A DNA stretch of 64,000 nt from Dichomitus squalens LYAD-421 SS1 (GCF_000275845.1 NW_006766904.1:62001-126000); one strand, 5' to 3'; shown: positions 45,306 through 62,185, counted from the first letter of the stretch. Numbers and translations are program-made. Notes: generated by a model not told the origin, from the sequence alone.

Positions 45306-47213
45306 ATGGCGTCCTCTATCAATTTACCTGACTTTGAATTTCCTGTGCCCGAGGACGAGGAATACGACGAGGAGGGCTACGAGGATGCGGAGGGAGAGGA
45401 ATACGAGGAGGCTGGGGATCTTGACGCGGAGGCCGAAGCTATGGCACGCAGGTTAGGAGACCAACTTCTCGCAGACATTGCCAAGGCACAAGCAGAAGCG
45501 GCAGCTGCAACTACTGGAGCATCGGCAGCTTCTCCACAAGAGCCTGTAGCATCTCCGGAAATACCTACATCCTTCAGGAAGAAGCAAGATGCTGCGCTAC
45601 TTACTATCAAAGGCATCCTTGCATTCGCATCAAAACATCCCATCCTTGGTTCTACCATGTCTGCGACACATCTCACTGGTCCTGCGGGCGGCAACTTGAT
45701 GGACGTATTCAATCGTTGCGTATCTTCATCTACCATTTCCAAGCCCCTTGCTCGCGCTCTCACAGAAATTGTTCTGGCCCTTGCCAAGTCCGATGCTCTC
45801 TTTGGGTCCCTCCGTAACTCCGATGCGCCATCAATACAGCTGGACAAGGGCAAGCGCAAACGCGACCAGGAAGACGAAGGCGGCCGCTTTCCGGAACACC
45901 CTCAGAAACGCATCACGGTCACCGTTCCTATCGACCAACCTGACCTGTTGAGCCAAATCGCGGAGGCTATCCGCGTCGTTACCCACTCGCTCACGAACCG
46001 TTCTGATACCGCCCAAGGACAATCTATCAATTCCTCAGTCATCTCGTCTATTCAGCTACAGCTCCACCAGCTCTTCCTTTTCGCAGTCACCTCTGCCCCC
46101 CGCGCCGGAGACGGGCGCATGCAGGCGCTGCAAGAGCTTGCGGGGCTCGTACAGATGCTCGGCGTCCTCAGCGGTATTCACATAGGCAACGCCCCACCTC
46201 CATGGCACGGACCCCCGGGATCTGCTCCTCCTCTGCCTCCTCCGCCTCCCGATATCGGCACGGCCGTCTATCCTTGCCTTGTACCTGGTTGTCCCAAGAC
46301 CTTCCACCGCCTCTACTCCCTCCGCGCTCACCAACGCCTACACACCCTCGAGCACCGACCATACCGCTGCATGCAATGCCCGGCGTCCTTCGTGCGCAAC
46401 CACGACCTCAAGCGACACGCGCTCCTCCACGAGAAGAAGGCTTGGCGTTGCGCAGGCTGCAATAAGATCTTCTCGCGGCGCGACGCGATCAAGCGTCACA
46501 AGGACGCTCGAGGCCGCGCATCGGCCACAGGAGGGAAGAGTCGTTCTGGTGAGGCCGACTCCACGGTCGATGCTGCATGCGCGTACGCGGAGATCGAGGA
46601 GGTCGAAGTGGATAAGATGGAGGGTGAGGAGGAGATTAGCCGACGGGCGAAGTTGTGGAATGGCATTGCCGCGTCCTCGGCGGGGAGCACCATGGCCGAA
46701 CATATGGGCCCAGAGGAGGGTGAGGTAGACCCTGCGATCATCTATCAGGCGCAGCATATGGTATTGGGTATACATGGGCTGCTACAGGCGGAAGTCGCAA
46801 AGGGTCTGGGAACTCCCGCTGCACCTGCCCCGATGCCGCCTCCGCATGTGAGCCAGTCGACGCTGGCGAGCATCATTGCCCGCGCACAACAGTCGGCCGT
46901 CCCCGCGGACACTGTTGGCCAGCCGAACTCTCCTTCCGTCGTGCCTCCCGCGGAAGACACGCCCATGGAGGTAGATGTTCCGCACACGGAGCCTACGCCT
47001 TCCGCAGCGGGCGTAACGGAGTCTACTCCACCCCCGCTTTCCCTCTCATGGCTCTCAGAAGAACAAACCAGGTTGCTCGAGCAGGCGATCGCTCATGCTG
47101 CATCTGCAGCGCAAGCGCAAGCGGAGGCTGAAGCAGCCTTGGAAGAGGAGGGCGAAGAATTTGACGAGGATGAGGAAGAGGCAGAAGAGCAGGACGGAGT
47201 CGAGAAAGAATGA
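45306..47213 (+). CDS. C2H2 zinc finger protein, putative transcription factor
   Basis: Single-exon gene of 635 residues, the only intronless gene in the window. The start MASSINLPDFEFPVPEDEE is followed by a very acidic segment (about residues 10-45), a possible activation region. Residues roughly 318-400 hold zinc fingers: C-x4-C-x12-H-x3-H (CLVPGCPKTF..), then C-x2-C-x12-H-x3-H (CMQCPASFVRN..), then CAGCNKIFSRRDAIKRH, which lacks a clear final His. The arrangement resembles fungal regulators, but no specific orthologue is recognised. A Pro-rich stretch precedes the fingers, and the C-terminus ends in an Ala/Glu-rich helix with a strongly acidic tail. DNA-binding function is inferred from the fingers alone. 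Confidence 0.82.
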   Translation: MASSINLPDFEFPVPEDEEYDEEGYEDAEGEEYEEAGDLDAEAEAMARRLGDQLLADIAKAQAEAAAATTGASAASPQEPVASPEIPTSFRKKQDAALLTIKGILAFASKHPILGSTMSATHLTGPAGGNLMDVFNRCVSSSTISKPLARALTEIVLALAKSDALFGSLRNSDAPSIQLDKGKRKRDQEDEGGRFPEHPQKRITVTVPIDQPDLLSQIAEAIRVVTHSLTNRSDTAQGQSINSSVISSIQLQLHQLFLFAVTSAPRAGDGRMQALQELAGLVQMLGVLSGIHIGNAPPPWHGPPGSAPPLPPPPPDIGTAVYPCLVPGCPKTFHRLYSLRAHQRLHTLEHRPYRCMQCPASFVRNHDLKRHALLHEKKAWRCAGCNKIFSRRDAIKRHKDARGRASATGGKSRSGEADSTVDAACAYAEIEEVEVDKMEGEEEISRRAKLWNGIAASSAGSTMAEHMGPEEGEVDPAIIYQAQHMVLGIHGLLQAEVAKGLGTPAAPAPMPPPHVSQSTLASIIARAQQSAVPADTVGQPNSPSVVPPAEDTPMEVDVPHTEPTPSAAGVTESTPPPLSLSWLSEEQTRLLEQAIAHAASAAQAQAEAEAALEEEGEEFDEDEEEAEEQDGVEKE

Positions 47214-48106
47214 TCTGCTTGTGGCGATCCCCATGGCCCAGTTTGCTGGACTCCATGCTCTATCTGAGCGCCGATTGCCACTGTGGCACGCTCTCAAGTG
47301 CACTTTCTGAAAGACCACCTTAGCCCCGCCCGACTTTACCAGGCTTGACCTGAGAGACCACTTGCGCTCGCCTCAATACCAAGGGTCAGAGTCCCAGATG
47401 CTTCTCTGGCGACCCCTGCGACTTCGTGGGCTCCCCACCAGGTGCATCTCCGGTCCGCGCCGAGAGCGGGTGCACTATGCGCCTGGACTAGGGCGTCGAG
47501 TATCATCCCCGAGCTCTGAGCGAGGAGGGAGGAGGGAGGAAGGTATTCGATCGTAGAGCGCCCCGCCACCTTCACCTCTCTTTCCCTTCAGTAGGGCTCT
47601 CATGTTGTCTTGTGGCACTCTTGACATGCTACTACCTCATACTGCAACAGATATTCTGAAACCTACAGTCTCGGACGTCTCGGACCAACCCGCTTTCACA
47701 AACACCCACCCCTCCGCTGAAATCGCAGCAGGTTGAATAGCCCGTTACACACATTGATGGCATCCATCTTCGGACAGTACCGAAAATTGGAGATGCATTG
47801 AGATAAGGCAACGAGCTGACGAGTCTATTATGGCGGCCCCGCGTTATGGCTCGCGTTCGAACTGATTCAAGGAAGGACGCATATCCTAGCGCGGGTGTTT
47901 GTGAGGAAGTTGGACCGTTCTATCCTGCAAAATCCCTCGCTACCTCGTTTTAGTCGCAGGCAAAACTGACCACGACTTGGGGTGCGGCAAGCGCATGACG
48001 GAACGCACATGTAGAACACCTCAGTTTCGTCGGCCGAGGGTCGCACTTTTGGATAGCTGGATGACTTCGTCTCCATCTCCAGATACCTTTAAGCAAATAG
48101 CACGCT
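47214..48106. other. Convergent intergenic region
   Basis: About 0.9 kb between the zinc finger and F-box-like stops. No gene recognised. Confidence 0.5.
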
Positions 48107-49519
48107 TCATAAGCCGTTTATATCGAGCTGAGCGAACCCGCGACTCACAGCGATCATCTCCAGGGCAGAGGAATCCGCGACTTCGGGATCGTGGAGTCTG
48201 ACCTCGAACACCAGTCCAGGCCGTCGATGCACGTCCCAAATGACAGCAAGTCGCTCGGCTGCAGCGCATACAGCCTCCCACTGATGGGCGTAGATATTTT
48301 CTCCTCCCCAAAACCAGGTATAGAGCTCGAAAACGACGCGGCTGACGTTCCGAAATTCGTCCCGAGAGAGTGCGGCCAAAACGCTCTCCAGCCAGTCGTA
48401 CGCTTCAAGCAGGCGGCCGCTCTCGTAACACTCCAAGACGAAGTTCAAGGAGGTGATGCTGGGTGTCTGCACTTTCTCCAGCATTCTCGACACCAAGTGC
48501 ATCCCATGTGATTTGTATATCAACCTGGGGGAGACGACCATGAGCTCAGCGAAACGGAGTTGGCGTAGGTTGATGCAGTGGGCAAATGTGCATTGCATTA
48601 AGTCCTCCATGTCTACCGATGTCGTGAAAGTGGGTGAGGTTGTCGTTTGAGAGCGTCAATGTTTGAGGCACCGACCTTGTTCCTGTGGATTGAGACCAAG
48701 CTCCAAGACCTCCAGAGAGGGGCCCAATTGCCGTAACAGTTGTTTGACAGACCCGTTGACAATCCCCATCGGCCCGCTCACTGTCACCGAGTATATCCGG
48801 ACTGCGTGCAGCTCGCCTGAGACACCCAAAGACACCAGCCATTGGCTGAATGAAGAAGGCCACGTCTCGCCCGCCGGAAACGAAAGCCGTACGTCGTCGA
48901 GACGAGGAGGTGGAGTGAGAATTCCTTCCTGGGAATCAGCTGGATCCCTGCCCTGAGTGCCTCCTCGTTCGATCAGGAACGCCAAAGACAACGAACGTAG
49001 ACCAGTGAGGGAACATATCCAGGAAGTCAGGTCTTCAATGACACCAACATGGACATACGTTAGATGCACCAATCTCACGCCCTTGCTCGCCCCAGAGAAG
49101 AACGTCAAGGGGAGCCCATCGACCCGAAGCTCCCGGAGCTCCCTCGCTGCAGCGAGCACGATACGGATCTTTGGGTAGCAGTACGAGTAGCACAGCGCAA
49201 CGCCGTCGTCCGGTCCTCCCCGCACTGCGCGATGCTCGCGACAATCCGGGCCGAATTGCAACGTCCTGATGTAGCCCCCAATCACCGGTGCTCCAGGAAG
49301 GAGGACGCAAAACCAAGCGACGGCAGAGGTATCCGTGAACCTAACGTCGCGAAAGCGGTGGAGTCGGGATCTCGGAAGCCAGTCTGAGCAGACCAGGCTG
49401 CAGCTGGAGAGGGCGCGTGGCTGATCGTGGAGGTAGTCTATGACCTTGTCTGTGATCTCTGGAGGAAGAACGGAGTTGGCTGGAACTGATTCCAAGGTTC
49501 GCAAGAGTTGGTGGGCCAT
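48107..49519 (-). CDS. F-box-like/LRR-like protein
   Basis: Start MAHQLLRTLESVPANSV at 49519; exons 48676-49519 and 48107-48612, total 449 residues. The N-terminus LPPEITDKVIDYLHDQP.. followed by LSSCSLVCSDWLPRSRLHRF matches the degenerate F-box (LPPEI..I..L) seen in large expanded families of Agaricomycetes. These proteins recruit substrates to SCF ubiquitin ligases. The rest shows irregular leucine-rich segments (IRTLQFG, LRELRVDGLPLTFF, LRSLSLAFL, SLEVLELGL) that could form an LRR-like solenoid. The substrate is unknown. The gene is divergent from RPC2 (435 bp between starts). Confidence 0.78.
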
Positions 49520-49954
49520 TGTGATGAGTAATTGACTTTGCTTCAGTGCGCGCGTATGAACAGTCCAAGTTTAGCGATTATCTGAACTATAGATATTACA
49601 CCTACGGGAATCTTGAGTCAAGCCCAAATCGTCCCACGTTAGCGTTAACTTGTGTCTTGTGGGGAGTTGAACAGATCGAAAGCGTTGAGTAAGTAAGGCC
49701 TGTGGGCCTCAGGGGCCGGGCGGCCCGAGGACGGGAGAGCCCTAACCCGATAGTATGGTTAGGGGCTACAATATGTCCACAATTATTGTGGGCCTCCTCC
49801 GCCGTCCCGCATTCATCACCTGAGGATTTCGCACATCTTTGTCGGCATAGTTGTCCCTCTCCTGTGTCGCCGCCTGGAGAATAGTGAGTCCTACGTGTAG
49901 GGATACGGGTAATCTCGAAGCGCTGCATCTCGGACGAAGCGCGGAGCTATTTCG
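49520..49954. promoter_or_regulatory. Divergent promoter region, F-box-like gene / RPC2
   Basis: 435 bp between divergent starts. An AT-rich CTATAGATATTACACC segment lies near 49588-49603. No gene seen. Confidence 0.5.
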
Positions 49955-54828
<4,874 letters not shown>

Positions 54829-55862
54829 TGGGAAAAATAGAAGCAGGAGAAGCTCCCCCGTTAACTTATCCCCGTTCCACACGTCGTGTCAAGGTAGTAT
54901 TGCACATCTGTATTCTCTGCCACAGTGCTGTATGACTATTGCTCCCTTGAAATTTCTCACTTGTTAGCGCTCCGACATTACAGCTGACTGAGACGATCGC
55001 TCCTACGCACTGTCTGCCGGCTGGATGATCGATAACGTCACGAATGTTTTCTGTCCCCCCTCTGTCAGTTGCGTCATAGGCCAAGCGATGAGAGACAGAA
55101 GACGTCGAGGAACCTTCGACAGCAAGAAGTGCCGATGGACATCTGGAAGCAGGTACGTACGTTATGCACCAGCGCTCTCGAGGTCGACGCTGATGGCGGG
55201 CGACAGACAGCCCTGGCATTGAGAATAGATCAAGAGCATGCCTCGAGGGGTCCGCAGCCTGAGAGCGGGGCATGTGCGGGGAAGAAGCCTTGGATAGAAG
55301 TTGAGATCGCAGCACTGCTGGGCGGAGCCTGTCAGGGTCCGCCCGTGCCATGATCGTTGGTACGCCCGACGAGAATGGTCCAATATTTCTTCTGCCGCAG
55401 CATGTGTGTCAGTCTGACGTCCGGGCGCAAGCCGGGTCCCTTGAGCAATCAGCCAAATTCGGCCGCCCGAGTGTCAGGGTATCTTCGGAAGTTCACGGTC
55501 GAGCATACCACATGTTCATGAGCGCATATTGAGTGTATTGGGATCAGACGTGGAGTCTCCTGGATAGAGGCGTGCCCTGGTCATGGAGTGTACATGTTGT
55601 GTATGTGTCCAGCCGCGGGCTGTGTTTGCCAGCTTATCTTGAATGGGCGGGCGTCACATCACCGACGGCCATCGGCATCTACGGGCCGGCCACGAGTAAG
55701 TGACCGGACCAGGCCGTAGCCACAGTCCGGCTTCGCTCGGCGACTCCGACGGGAACCTTCTCGTCTTGTGCAACGCCCATCTCGCTTTGCTCTCCTCCGC
55801 TCTCGCTGCTTTTACGGTCTACTGCTGTCGTCTTCAATCTCTTGCACAAAGCCCGATTCATT
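54829..55862. other. Intergenic, RPC2 to UBC7
   Basis: About 1 kb. Overlapping frames of 95-161 residues exist on both strands (near 54866-55353) but show no motif and no exon continuity. I do not call a gene. Confidence 0.5.
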
Positions 55863-57111
55863 ATGAACTCACGGGGTGGAAGCGCAACCGCTCTGCGGCG
55901 TCTTATGACCGAGTACAAACAACTCACCTCGCAAGGTTTGTGCGGCGAAGTATCTCATCCGCCATAGCGGGAACCATCTCCAACAATTGCTCACGTACGG
56001 CACCCAAATTTCACTCTCCGAAGGTGCACCGGATGGCATGTTCACTGCCGGTATGGTCCCCTCTTCCCAAGCTTCAAAACTCAATACAGCGCTGACTATC
56101 AGCGCACCACTGACCAACCCCGCCGGAAGGTCCCATCTCCGAGTCTGACTTCTTCACCTGGGAGGCCCTGATAGTGGGCCCAAAAGACACCCCTTTTGAA
56201 GGCGGCGTTTTCCCTGCTATTTTGACATTTGTACGTACTTCGTATGTACCCCGCGCCAGACACTGCTGATATCCGGCACCATGCTCGCGTTCTATCCCTA
56301 CCCACATCCTTCGGTGTCATGTCCCTGTGACGGCAATCGTGTTGACGTTGATTTGACCGCCACACACTGCCTATTGCATCTGCCAGCCCTCCGATTATCC
56401 CCTATCTCCATTCAAGATGAAGTTCGACCCTCCGTTGTTCCATCCAAACAGTAAGTCATGGGAGGTACCGATACTTCCATCAGGGATATGGACGCACCAC
56501 CATCCCTGCTTCTGACTGATGTGACTTTGGCCAATCGGCATCTCGCACCACCCGGGATGTCCTCAATCCCAAAACCCAAGTTGTCTCGATCGTTAAACCT
56601 CACGCGCTCCGCTTTCCGGCGCCTTCTGGCCCTTTCTCCTTGAGACGGCATTCTCACCGTACGTCCCGCCTTCGCAGTTTACCCAGATGGCACAGTTTGC
56701 ATATCCATCTTGCACACGCCCGGAGACGATCCTACCATGTACGAGCAGGCCTCCGAGCGCTGGAGTCCTGTCCAGAGTGTAGAGAAAGTCATTCTGAGTG
56801 TGATATCGATGCTTGCAGGTGCGCCCATAACTTTTCAATCCGTCCCTGAATTCTGCTGAGAGATCATTTTACTGTCACCTGGGGTCTATGATTTGCCTGC
56901 ATCCGGCACACCATTGTGCAACACGGGTCTTCAGAGCCAAACTTGGAAAGCGGCGCGAACATCGATTGTTGCAAACTCTACCGCGACAACCGGGCTGTAA
57001 GAACTCCTGCATCTGGGGGTGCGCCTTGGACTAATGTGGTAACCAATTATACGTTTCCAGGAATATGAACGGATAGTCAAACAGTCCATTCGCGAACAAC
57101 TCGGGTTATGA
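55863..57111 (+). CDS. UBC7: Ubiquitin-conjugating enzyme E2, UBC7/UBE2G type
   Basis: E2 enzyme of the Ubc7 class, which serves ER-associated degradation with Hrd1 and Doa10-type ligases. Start [20 protein letters not shown] at 55863. Seven short exons: 55863-55935, 56024-56050, 56130-56230, 56387-56450, 56678-56818, 56935-56996, 57061-57111, sum 172 residues. Motifs: [34 protein letters not shown] with the HPN triad (about 85-87), GTVCISILH with the catalytic Cys (about 96), the Ubc7/Cdc34-type acidic insertion [16 protein letters not shown], then [17 protein letters not shown] and a final [10 protein letters not shown]. No exon exceeds 141 nt, so the gene is invisible to simple ORF searches. 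Ubc7 is normally peripheral on the ER via Cue1-like partners (known for yeast). Confidence 0.93.
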
Positions 57112-59847
57112 TCCGATGTCGAACGTCCTACTCGTACGCAGTAAACCTTTCGGTCCTTCGAACCAAGCACGCCAAGGGCGTAATTAGTGCGGCTCAGACG
57201 CCCAATCACTCCAGCGCGCATCTTCCGATACCTTTTGGCGTCTCCTGTGGTCTTTCCGACGGCTCCACATGCGTATTCAATGTTCTATGAGGCCCTTGGC
57301 AGGGTGACTACAGTACTGCAATGTAACAGTATCTTCACATCAGGAAACCACCCTGTCATGCCAACTCCATCACTCCGACGATCTGCAGTGAGTCTGAGCA
57401 TCGACAATCTAGCCTCTTCGCTCCACGAGGTTCGTCCCACGACTCAGCCCTCTTGGAGACTCTCGCGTACGGCGCTGTGGATCTTCCTAGACGCCATGGC
57501 CCCCTCACAACAACGTTTCAGTCTGGCGAGCCGCGAACTGCTGGGAGAGTATGCCGGCACAGTGCCCACGTATCGACGCGGCGCCCGCTCCCGAACAGAA
57601 GTCCCCTGGACTATAGGTGTTACCGCCTACGCCTTGCAAATGTCCGACCCATGCTCATCCGGTCATATCCCGTCGGACAAATCTTACCAGGACGCGCGAC
57701 AGCGGCATTCTTCTGGACACTCGCTGCTTCGTGCCACTGACGATTACGCTAACCCTGTGGACTAACTCACAGACCATGTGGCAGCAAGCTAGAAGCCCGA
57801 AATGAAAGCCCAGTCTCCCGGGACGCCCTGTCCAGTTCCCTCTAGTGTCTGGTGACCACCAACGCTAATATTACCCGTGCCAGAGATGGTCTGAGTGCGA
57901 CAGCAGGTCTCAGTATCGGCGTTAGCATCAGCGGCAACCCCGCGGCGCCGTGGTCTGAGCATCGAACAGCGTAGACGACTCTGTCGGGCACGTCCACGCG
58001 GCAAGCGCGCCTGCCTGCAGGTCCGCCACTTGCGTATGCGCGTCCTCGCGGTACGTAACCGGGGGCCGCTTGGATGTCTCTGTTCACGTTAACGTTGCTC
58101 GCGGTGCGCAGTGCCTTGGCAGTTTGTGCCCTGCCCTGGGGGTATACGTACTCGGTGCGCGTTTCTGCCCGATCGGGCGCCGTTTCTCTCGTCCTCCTCG
58201 TAAACCCCTCCCGTCTCCTCCGCGTCCGTCGCGTCACGCTGCAGACGGCGGCGACACGTGCACGCGCAGCGGTGCGGGCGACTGTCCTTCGCGAGACTTC
58301 GCGGCAAGATGCGCTAACGTTCGTTATACTCGCTGTGGGTTCCAGTGGTCGCAGTGCGGGGTGTCCGTGACACCCTGGTCCATGTGGCGGCGGAGGGTGT
58401 CGGCATGTACGCACCATGCATGTGCACGCTCGGACGACGAGGGTCCCGCGACGCTCCTCCGTCCGCCGACGACGCGACCGGTGACCGCTGTGGCCCGCAC
58501 TAGGACCACGGAGTGGCTGCTCTGTGGACGAATATTGGCGTGCAGAATGGGGCTCTGTCGCACGACCACCCACACCGTGGCTTGTTCCGCCTGAGAGTCG
58601 ACGGCCATCTGCGCTCCGAGACCCTGTGCTCCTCGAGGCTAGTGCTCAAGCTCAAGCTCAAGTACTAAGTCTAGGCCGACTAGTGTCGGGCGTTTCGTTC
58701 TTGAACTGGAGCACAACCCCATCTGTGCCCGAACACCGGAGGACGCCGAGTGGCCCGCCAGTGTCAAAATCGTTCGAGCATGCACACGGGCGCGTTGATT
58801 GGGTCGGAACTGCGTCTGCTATCACCACGGAGCCAGGACGAGCGCAGGCCGACACGTCCGCGAATCCTGATGCGGCTCCGTGGGGGGGGAGGGAGGGGAG
58901 GGGGGCCAATGTGAAGCAGAATCTCGCGCGCGCGGCTGCAACGTGTTCGCGAGCCCCCCACCACTACGCGTAGTCGCACAGCATGACCTGCGAAAAGTCG
59001 CAGAGGTGCCTACAGACCGGCTATGTATCCCACCCGGGGAATTACGACATGTCGCTACTGCTGCTGCTATCTCCAGGGCTATCCGACGCCGATGCCGGGG
59101 ATGACTAGTGACTCCCGAGCAGCTCATACGATAGTAGAAACCGCAAACCCCGAATTCCGATACATGCTATGATTACGTTACAGGAGGCGAGACGTGCTAT
59201 GTGCTATGTACTACGGAGATAGAGAGCGCACCGCACACGGCCGGCAGCCACCGCTTAAGGCCTCACATCCCGTATGAGGCAAGGATGGAGGTGGGATAGC
59301 TGTGGCGCATGCTGTGTGAGAGATAGTAGGGGGACATAAGATTAGGATACATACACAGCAACAACGGGGCAATCCTGCAAGGGCACAGGGTGACAAGACG
59401 CGGGGCGGGTGGGGGGGCTAACTAAAAAGACACAGAAGAGCAAGACGGCGAGGGCGACAGCGCCGCGAGGGGGGCTATGCAAGGGGGACTACGCACTATT
59501 ACAGCATTCGCGCGCATTAGGGGTCTACACGTATATGGAGAACGATGGCCGCGTATGTGGAGAGCAGATGTGGGGGACGCAAGACGTATGTGAGAGGCAT
59601 CGAGGAGCGAAGGGGTATTACTCGCCGATAGGGATAGGGAAATACGGGTAAATATGCAGGCAAGATATCAAGATATGTTTAGGATACACGACCGCACTGG
59701 CTCACTGATATGATAAGATGGAGAGGAGATCCGGTGCAGCGACCGCAGGCGTCGAGCTCGTCGGTGCACGAACGTCCTTCTGGTAGCCCCAGACGCGCGC
59801 ACGGGCATGCACGGCACCGCCCAACAACGAGCTAGCCCTCGCTCAAC
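57112..59847. other. 2.7 kb stretch without a recognisable gene
   Basis: Convergent space between UBC7 and ALO1. The longest frames are a 192-residue frame at 57187-57765 (+) and a 243-residue frame at 57842-58573 (-). They overlap competing frames, show no family motif and do not extend by splicing. The 57900-58600 part is very GC- and CpG-rich. A run of G's lies at about 58874-58903. I see no terminal repeats. Confidence 0.5.
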
Positions 59848-62185
59848 TCAGAGGGCCCGAGCCTTGAAGACGCGGGCGTCGTACTGCGGGCCCTGCTTCC
59901 CAAAGAAGTGGCGTTCGACGTACGGGTTGCGGAAGACGCCGTGGGGGTCGACGCGGGCGACGAGCGCAACGAAGTCGTCGAAGCGCGGGTAGCTCGCGCG
60001 CAGGTCGTCGGGCCGCAGCGGGTGCGTCTTGGCCCAGTGCGGCCTCCCGGCGTGCCGGAGCATGAATTGCTCGAACCGGGCGAAGAGCTTCCGGTAGGGG
60101 ACGTTGGTGCCGTACGGCCTGCGAACGGCGACGTCCGCGCAGCGCAGCGACGTGATGTGATGTGATGTGATGTGATGTGATGCGTGGCGCGGCAGGTGCC
60201 GAGCGTAGGGCGGACGGTGGCGCAGAAGGCCAAGGTCGAAAGAAAGACGAAAACACAACACGGGGCACATGGGAAGGCGGAGGAAGGACGCAGGCGAGCA
60301 GTCGCGGGAGCCGCGGAAGCGTGCCAAGGGTGAAAGATGACGCACGGGCGACGCCGAGGACATGTGCCAGCAAGCGAGATCGTCGGGGCAACGGCACGGA
60401 GGCGGCGCAAGGCACCGTTCGCGAGGCAAACGGACGGACGGGGGCACGGGAGGGGGCGTGGAATGAAAGATGCACAGATGAGATAGGGGGACATGACGTC
60501 GCGGAAATGAAAATGGACGCACTTGTACTGAATGAGCCCTATCCAAGTCGTCTTCTGGCCGTTGCTAGGACTGAGCCAGATGTCGTCCGCATCCGAAAAC
60601 CTGATCTCGACAGGGAAATGGGGCCGGAGCCCCGAGGGGGCAGCCAGCTCTTCGTCGAGCCACGCCCTCAGTTCGCGGAGACAGGCCTGAGTGTGATCGT
60701 AAGGTATCGCCCATTCTGTGGTGTATTGAGGGTACTGTTGACAGAGATGTCGCGGGAGAAGACCGATGCAGTCAGCACGATATCAGCAGCGAAGATTGAG
60801 GGTGGGCGGCCCCTGGGGCTAGAAGGAAGTTCCGAGAGAGCGTACCTTGCAGTCGACGTTGAAGATGCGATGGCTGTCATCGACAGCAACCGTTCTGTCC
60901 GAAACGAGCCAAGCTCCGAGTCGGCCGACGAAATTATTGACATTCGGCAGGTAACGCCCGAGGAAGAAGAGGAACTGGAGGAGGTGGTATCCCACGAGCG
61001 AGTGCCACAGCCAGGTGTAGATCGGTCGGCGAGGCTGCGATGAGTAACAAGGTTGTGAGTACAAGGTCGTCGCGCAGAAGCAGCACAGGGCGCACGTAGA
61101 GCGCTGCCGGACGTACCTCGTGCGTCCGGTTCGAGGAGCTGACCCGGATAACGCCGGCGTGGGGGAACCACCAGAGGCGGACGTGCTCTGCTGCCCGGGC
61201 GACAGAATCCAGGTCCCTTACGACATCTTCGAACGGATGCGTCTCTTGGACCTCCTTGAGGCGGAACGCGGGTTCTACGTCGAGCGTCACCTCGAGGATG
61301 AGGCCGGTGCTGCCCAGGCCGCAGATGGACGCCATGAAGAGATCGGGGTTCTCCTGCCGCGAGCAGCGGACGCGCGAGCCGTCGGCGAGGAGGAGGACGA
61401 GCGCGCGGACGTCCATGGAGATGACGGGATAGTCGATGCCCGAGCCGTGGGTCGCGGTGGTGACGACGCCGCCGAGGGTCTGGTCTGAGATGGAGCCGAG
61501 GTTCTTCATGGCGAGGCCATGCTGGGCGAGGACGTCGTGGAGGGCGTTGAGGGTGATGCCGGCCTGGGCGATGATGTAGTGTTTCTCGCGGCTGACCTGG
61601 AGGGTGCGATGCGATGAGCACGGAAGACGGCGGACGGACGGCGCGAGGGCTGCTGCGAGTGCCCGAGGCCGAGGGGGGCCGCATCCGCATTCTCTCGCTC
61701 TCACTGGCACGGGCACGGGCACTGGCAGGCTGTGGCAGCAGCAGCTGTGGCCGCGCGATCGCGAATGACAGCGGTATCCGATCAAGCGCGATCCCGGACC
61801 CGGAGATCCCCGGATGACGAGAGATTGCGCGCTGGGCCACCGTAGACGAGATAGCGATGGGACTCACCTCGATGACCTCGTCGAGCTTTTCCGTGCGCAA
61901 CATGTACTCGGACGTGCACGCGAGGTCGCTCGGACTGTGGCCTACGCCCGCGACACGCACCTTCTTGCCCTCGCGTCGCGCGAGCTCGAGCACGAGCGCG
62001 CACTGGGCCTCGGTCTCCGGCTCGAACACGCACAGCGGTCTGCAGGCGAACGTCAGCCCCCAGTTGGTGAACGCGCCGCGCGGGGAGTGTGGGTGCGCGG
62101 TCACGGGGGCGAGGAGCTCCCAGAGCTGTTGGACGGTAAGCTGCCCGAGCTTGCTGGGCGACGCGGGCAGGACAGGCGAAGGCAT
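59848..62185 (-). CDS. ALO1: D-arabinono-1,4-lactone oxidase
   Basis: FAD enzyme of the outer mitochondrial membrane that performs the last step of D-erythroascorbate synthesis. Start MPSPVLPASPSKLGQ at 62185. Exons: 61868-62185, 61117-61596, 60846-61034, 60523-60734, 59848-60118, total 489 residues. The FAD domain has FTNWGLTFACRP, VRVAGVGHSPSD (His about 83, covalent flavin site in the family), AQAGITLNALHDVLAQHGL, NLGSISDQTLGGVVTTATHG and ICGLGSTGLILEVTL. A hydrophobic helix around residues 270-292 (YTWLWHSLVGYHLLQFLFFL) may anchor it in the membrane. The ALO domain contains PVEIRFSDADDIWLSPS and the hallmark GRPHWAK (about 424-430). It ends PQYDARVFKARAL. Introns 1 and 4 are long (271 and 404 nt); intron 4 carries a (GTGAT)6 repeat. 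Confidence 0.95.
60152..60182 (+). repeat. Pentanucleotide microsatellite (GTGAT)6
   Basis: Six perfect GTGAT units lie in the 404-nt last intron of ALO1, close to its acceptor. Confidence 0.95.

Noticed and set aside
47851..47870. GTTCGAACT resembling a tRNA T-loop/B box
   Set aside because: No matching A box or cloverleaf stems in either orientation.
54866..55353. Overlapping frames of 161 (-) and 95 (+) residues between RPC2 and UBC7
   Set aside because: Neither shows a family motif; a GTACGT donor-like site near 55154 is not joined to any recognisable exon.
57187..57765. 192-residue open frame on the plus strand
   Set aside because: No motif, no splice continuity, and an equally open frame overlaps it; typical chance ORF in GC-rich DNA.
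57842..58573. 243-residue open frame on the minus strand
   Set aside because: Arg/Thr-rich composition of a CpG-rich shadow frame, with competing frames on the other strand.
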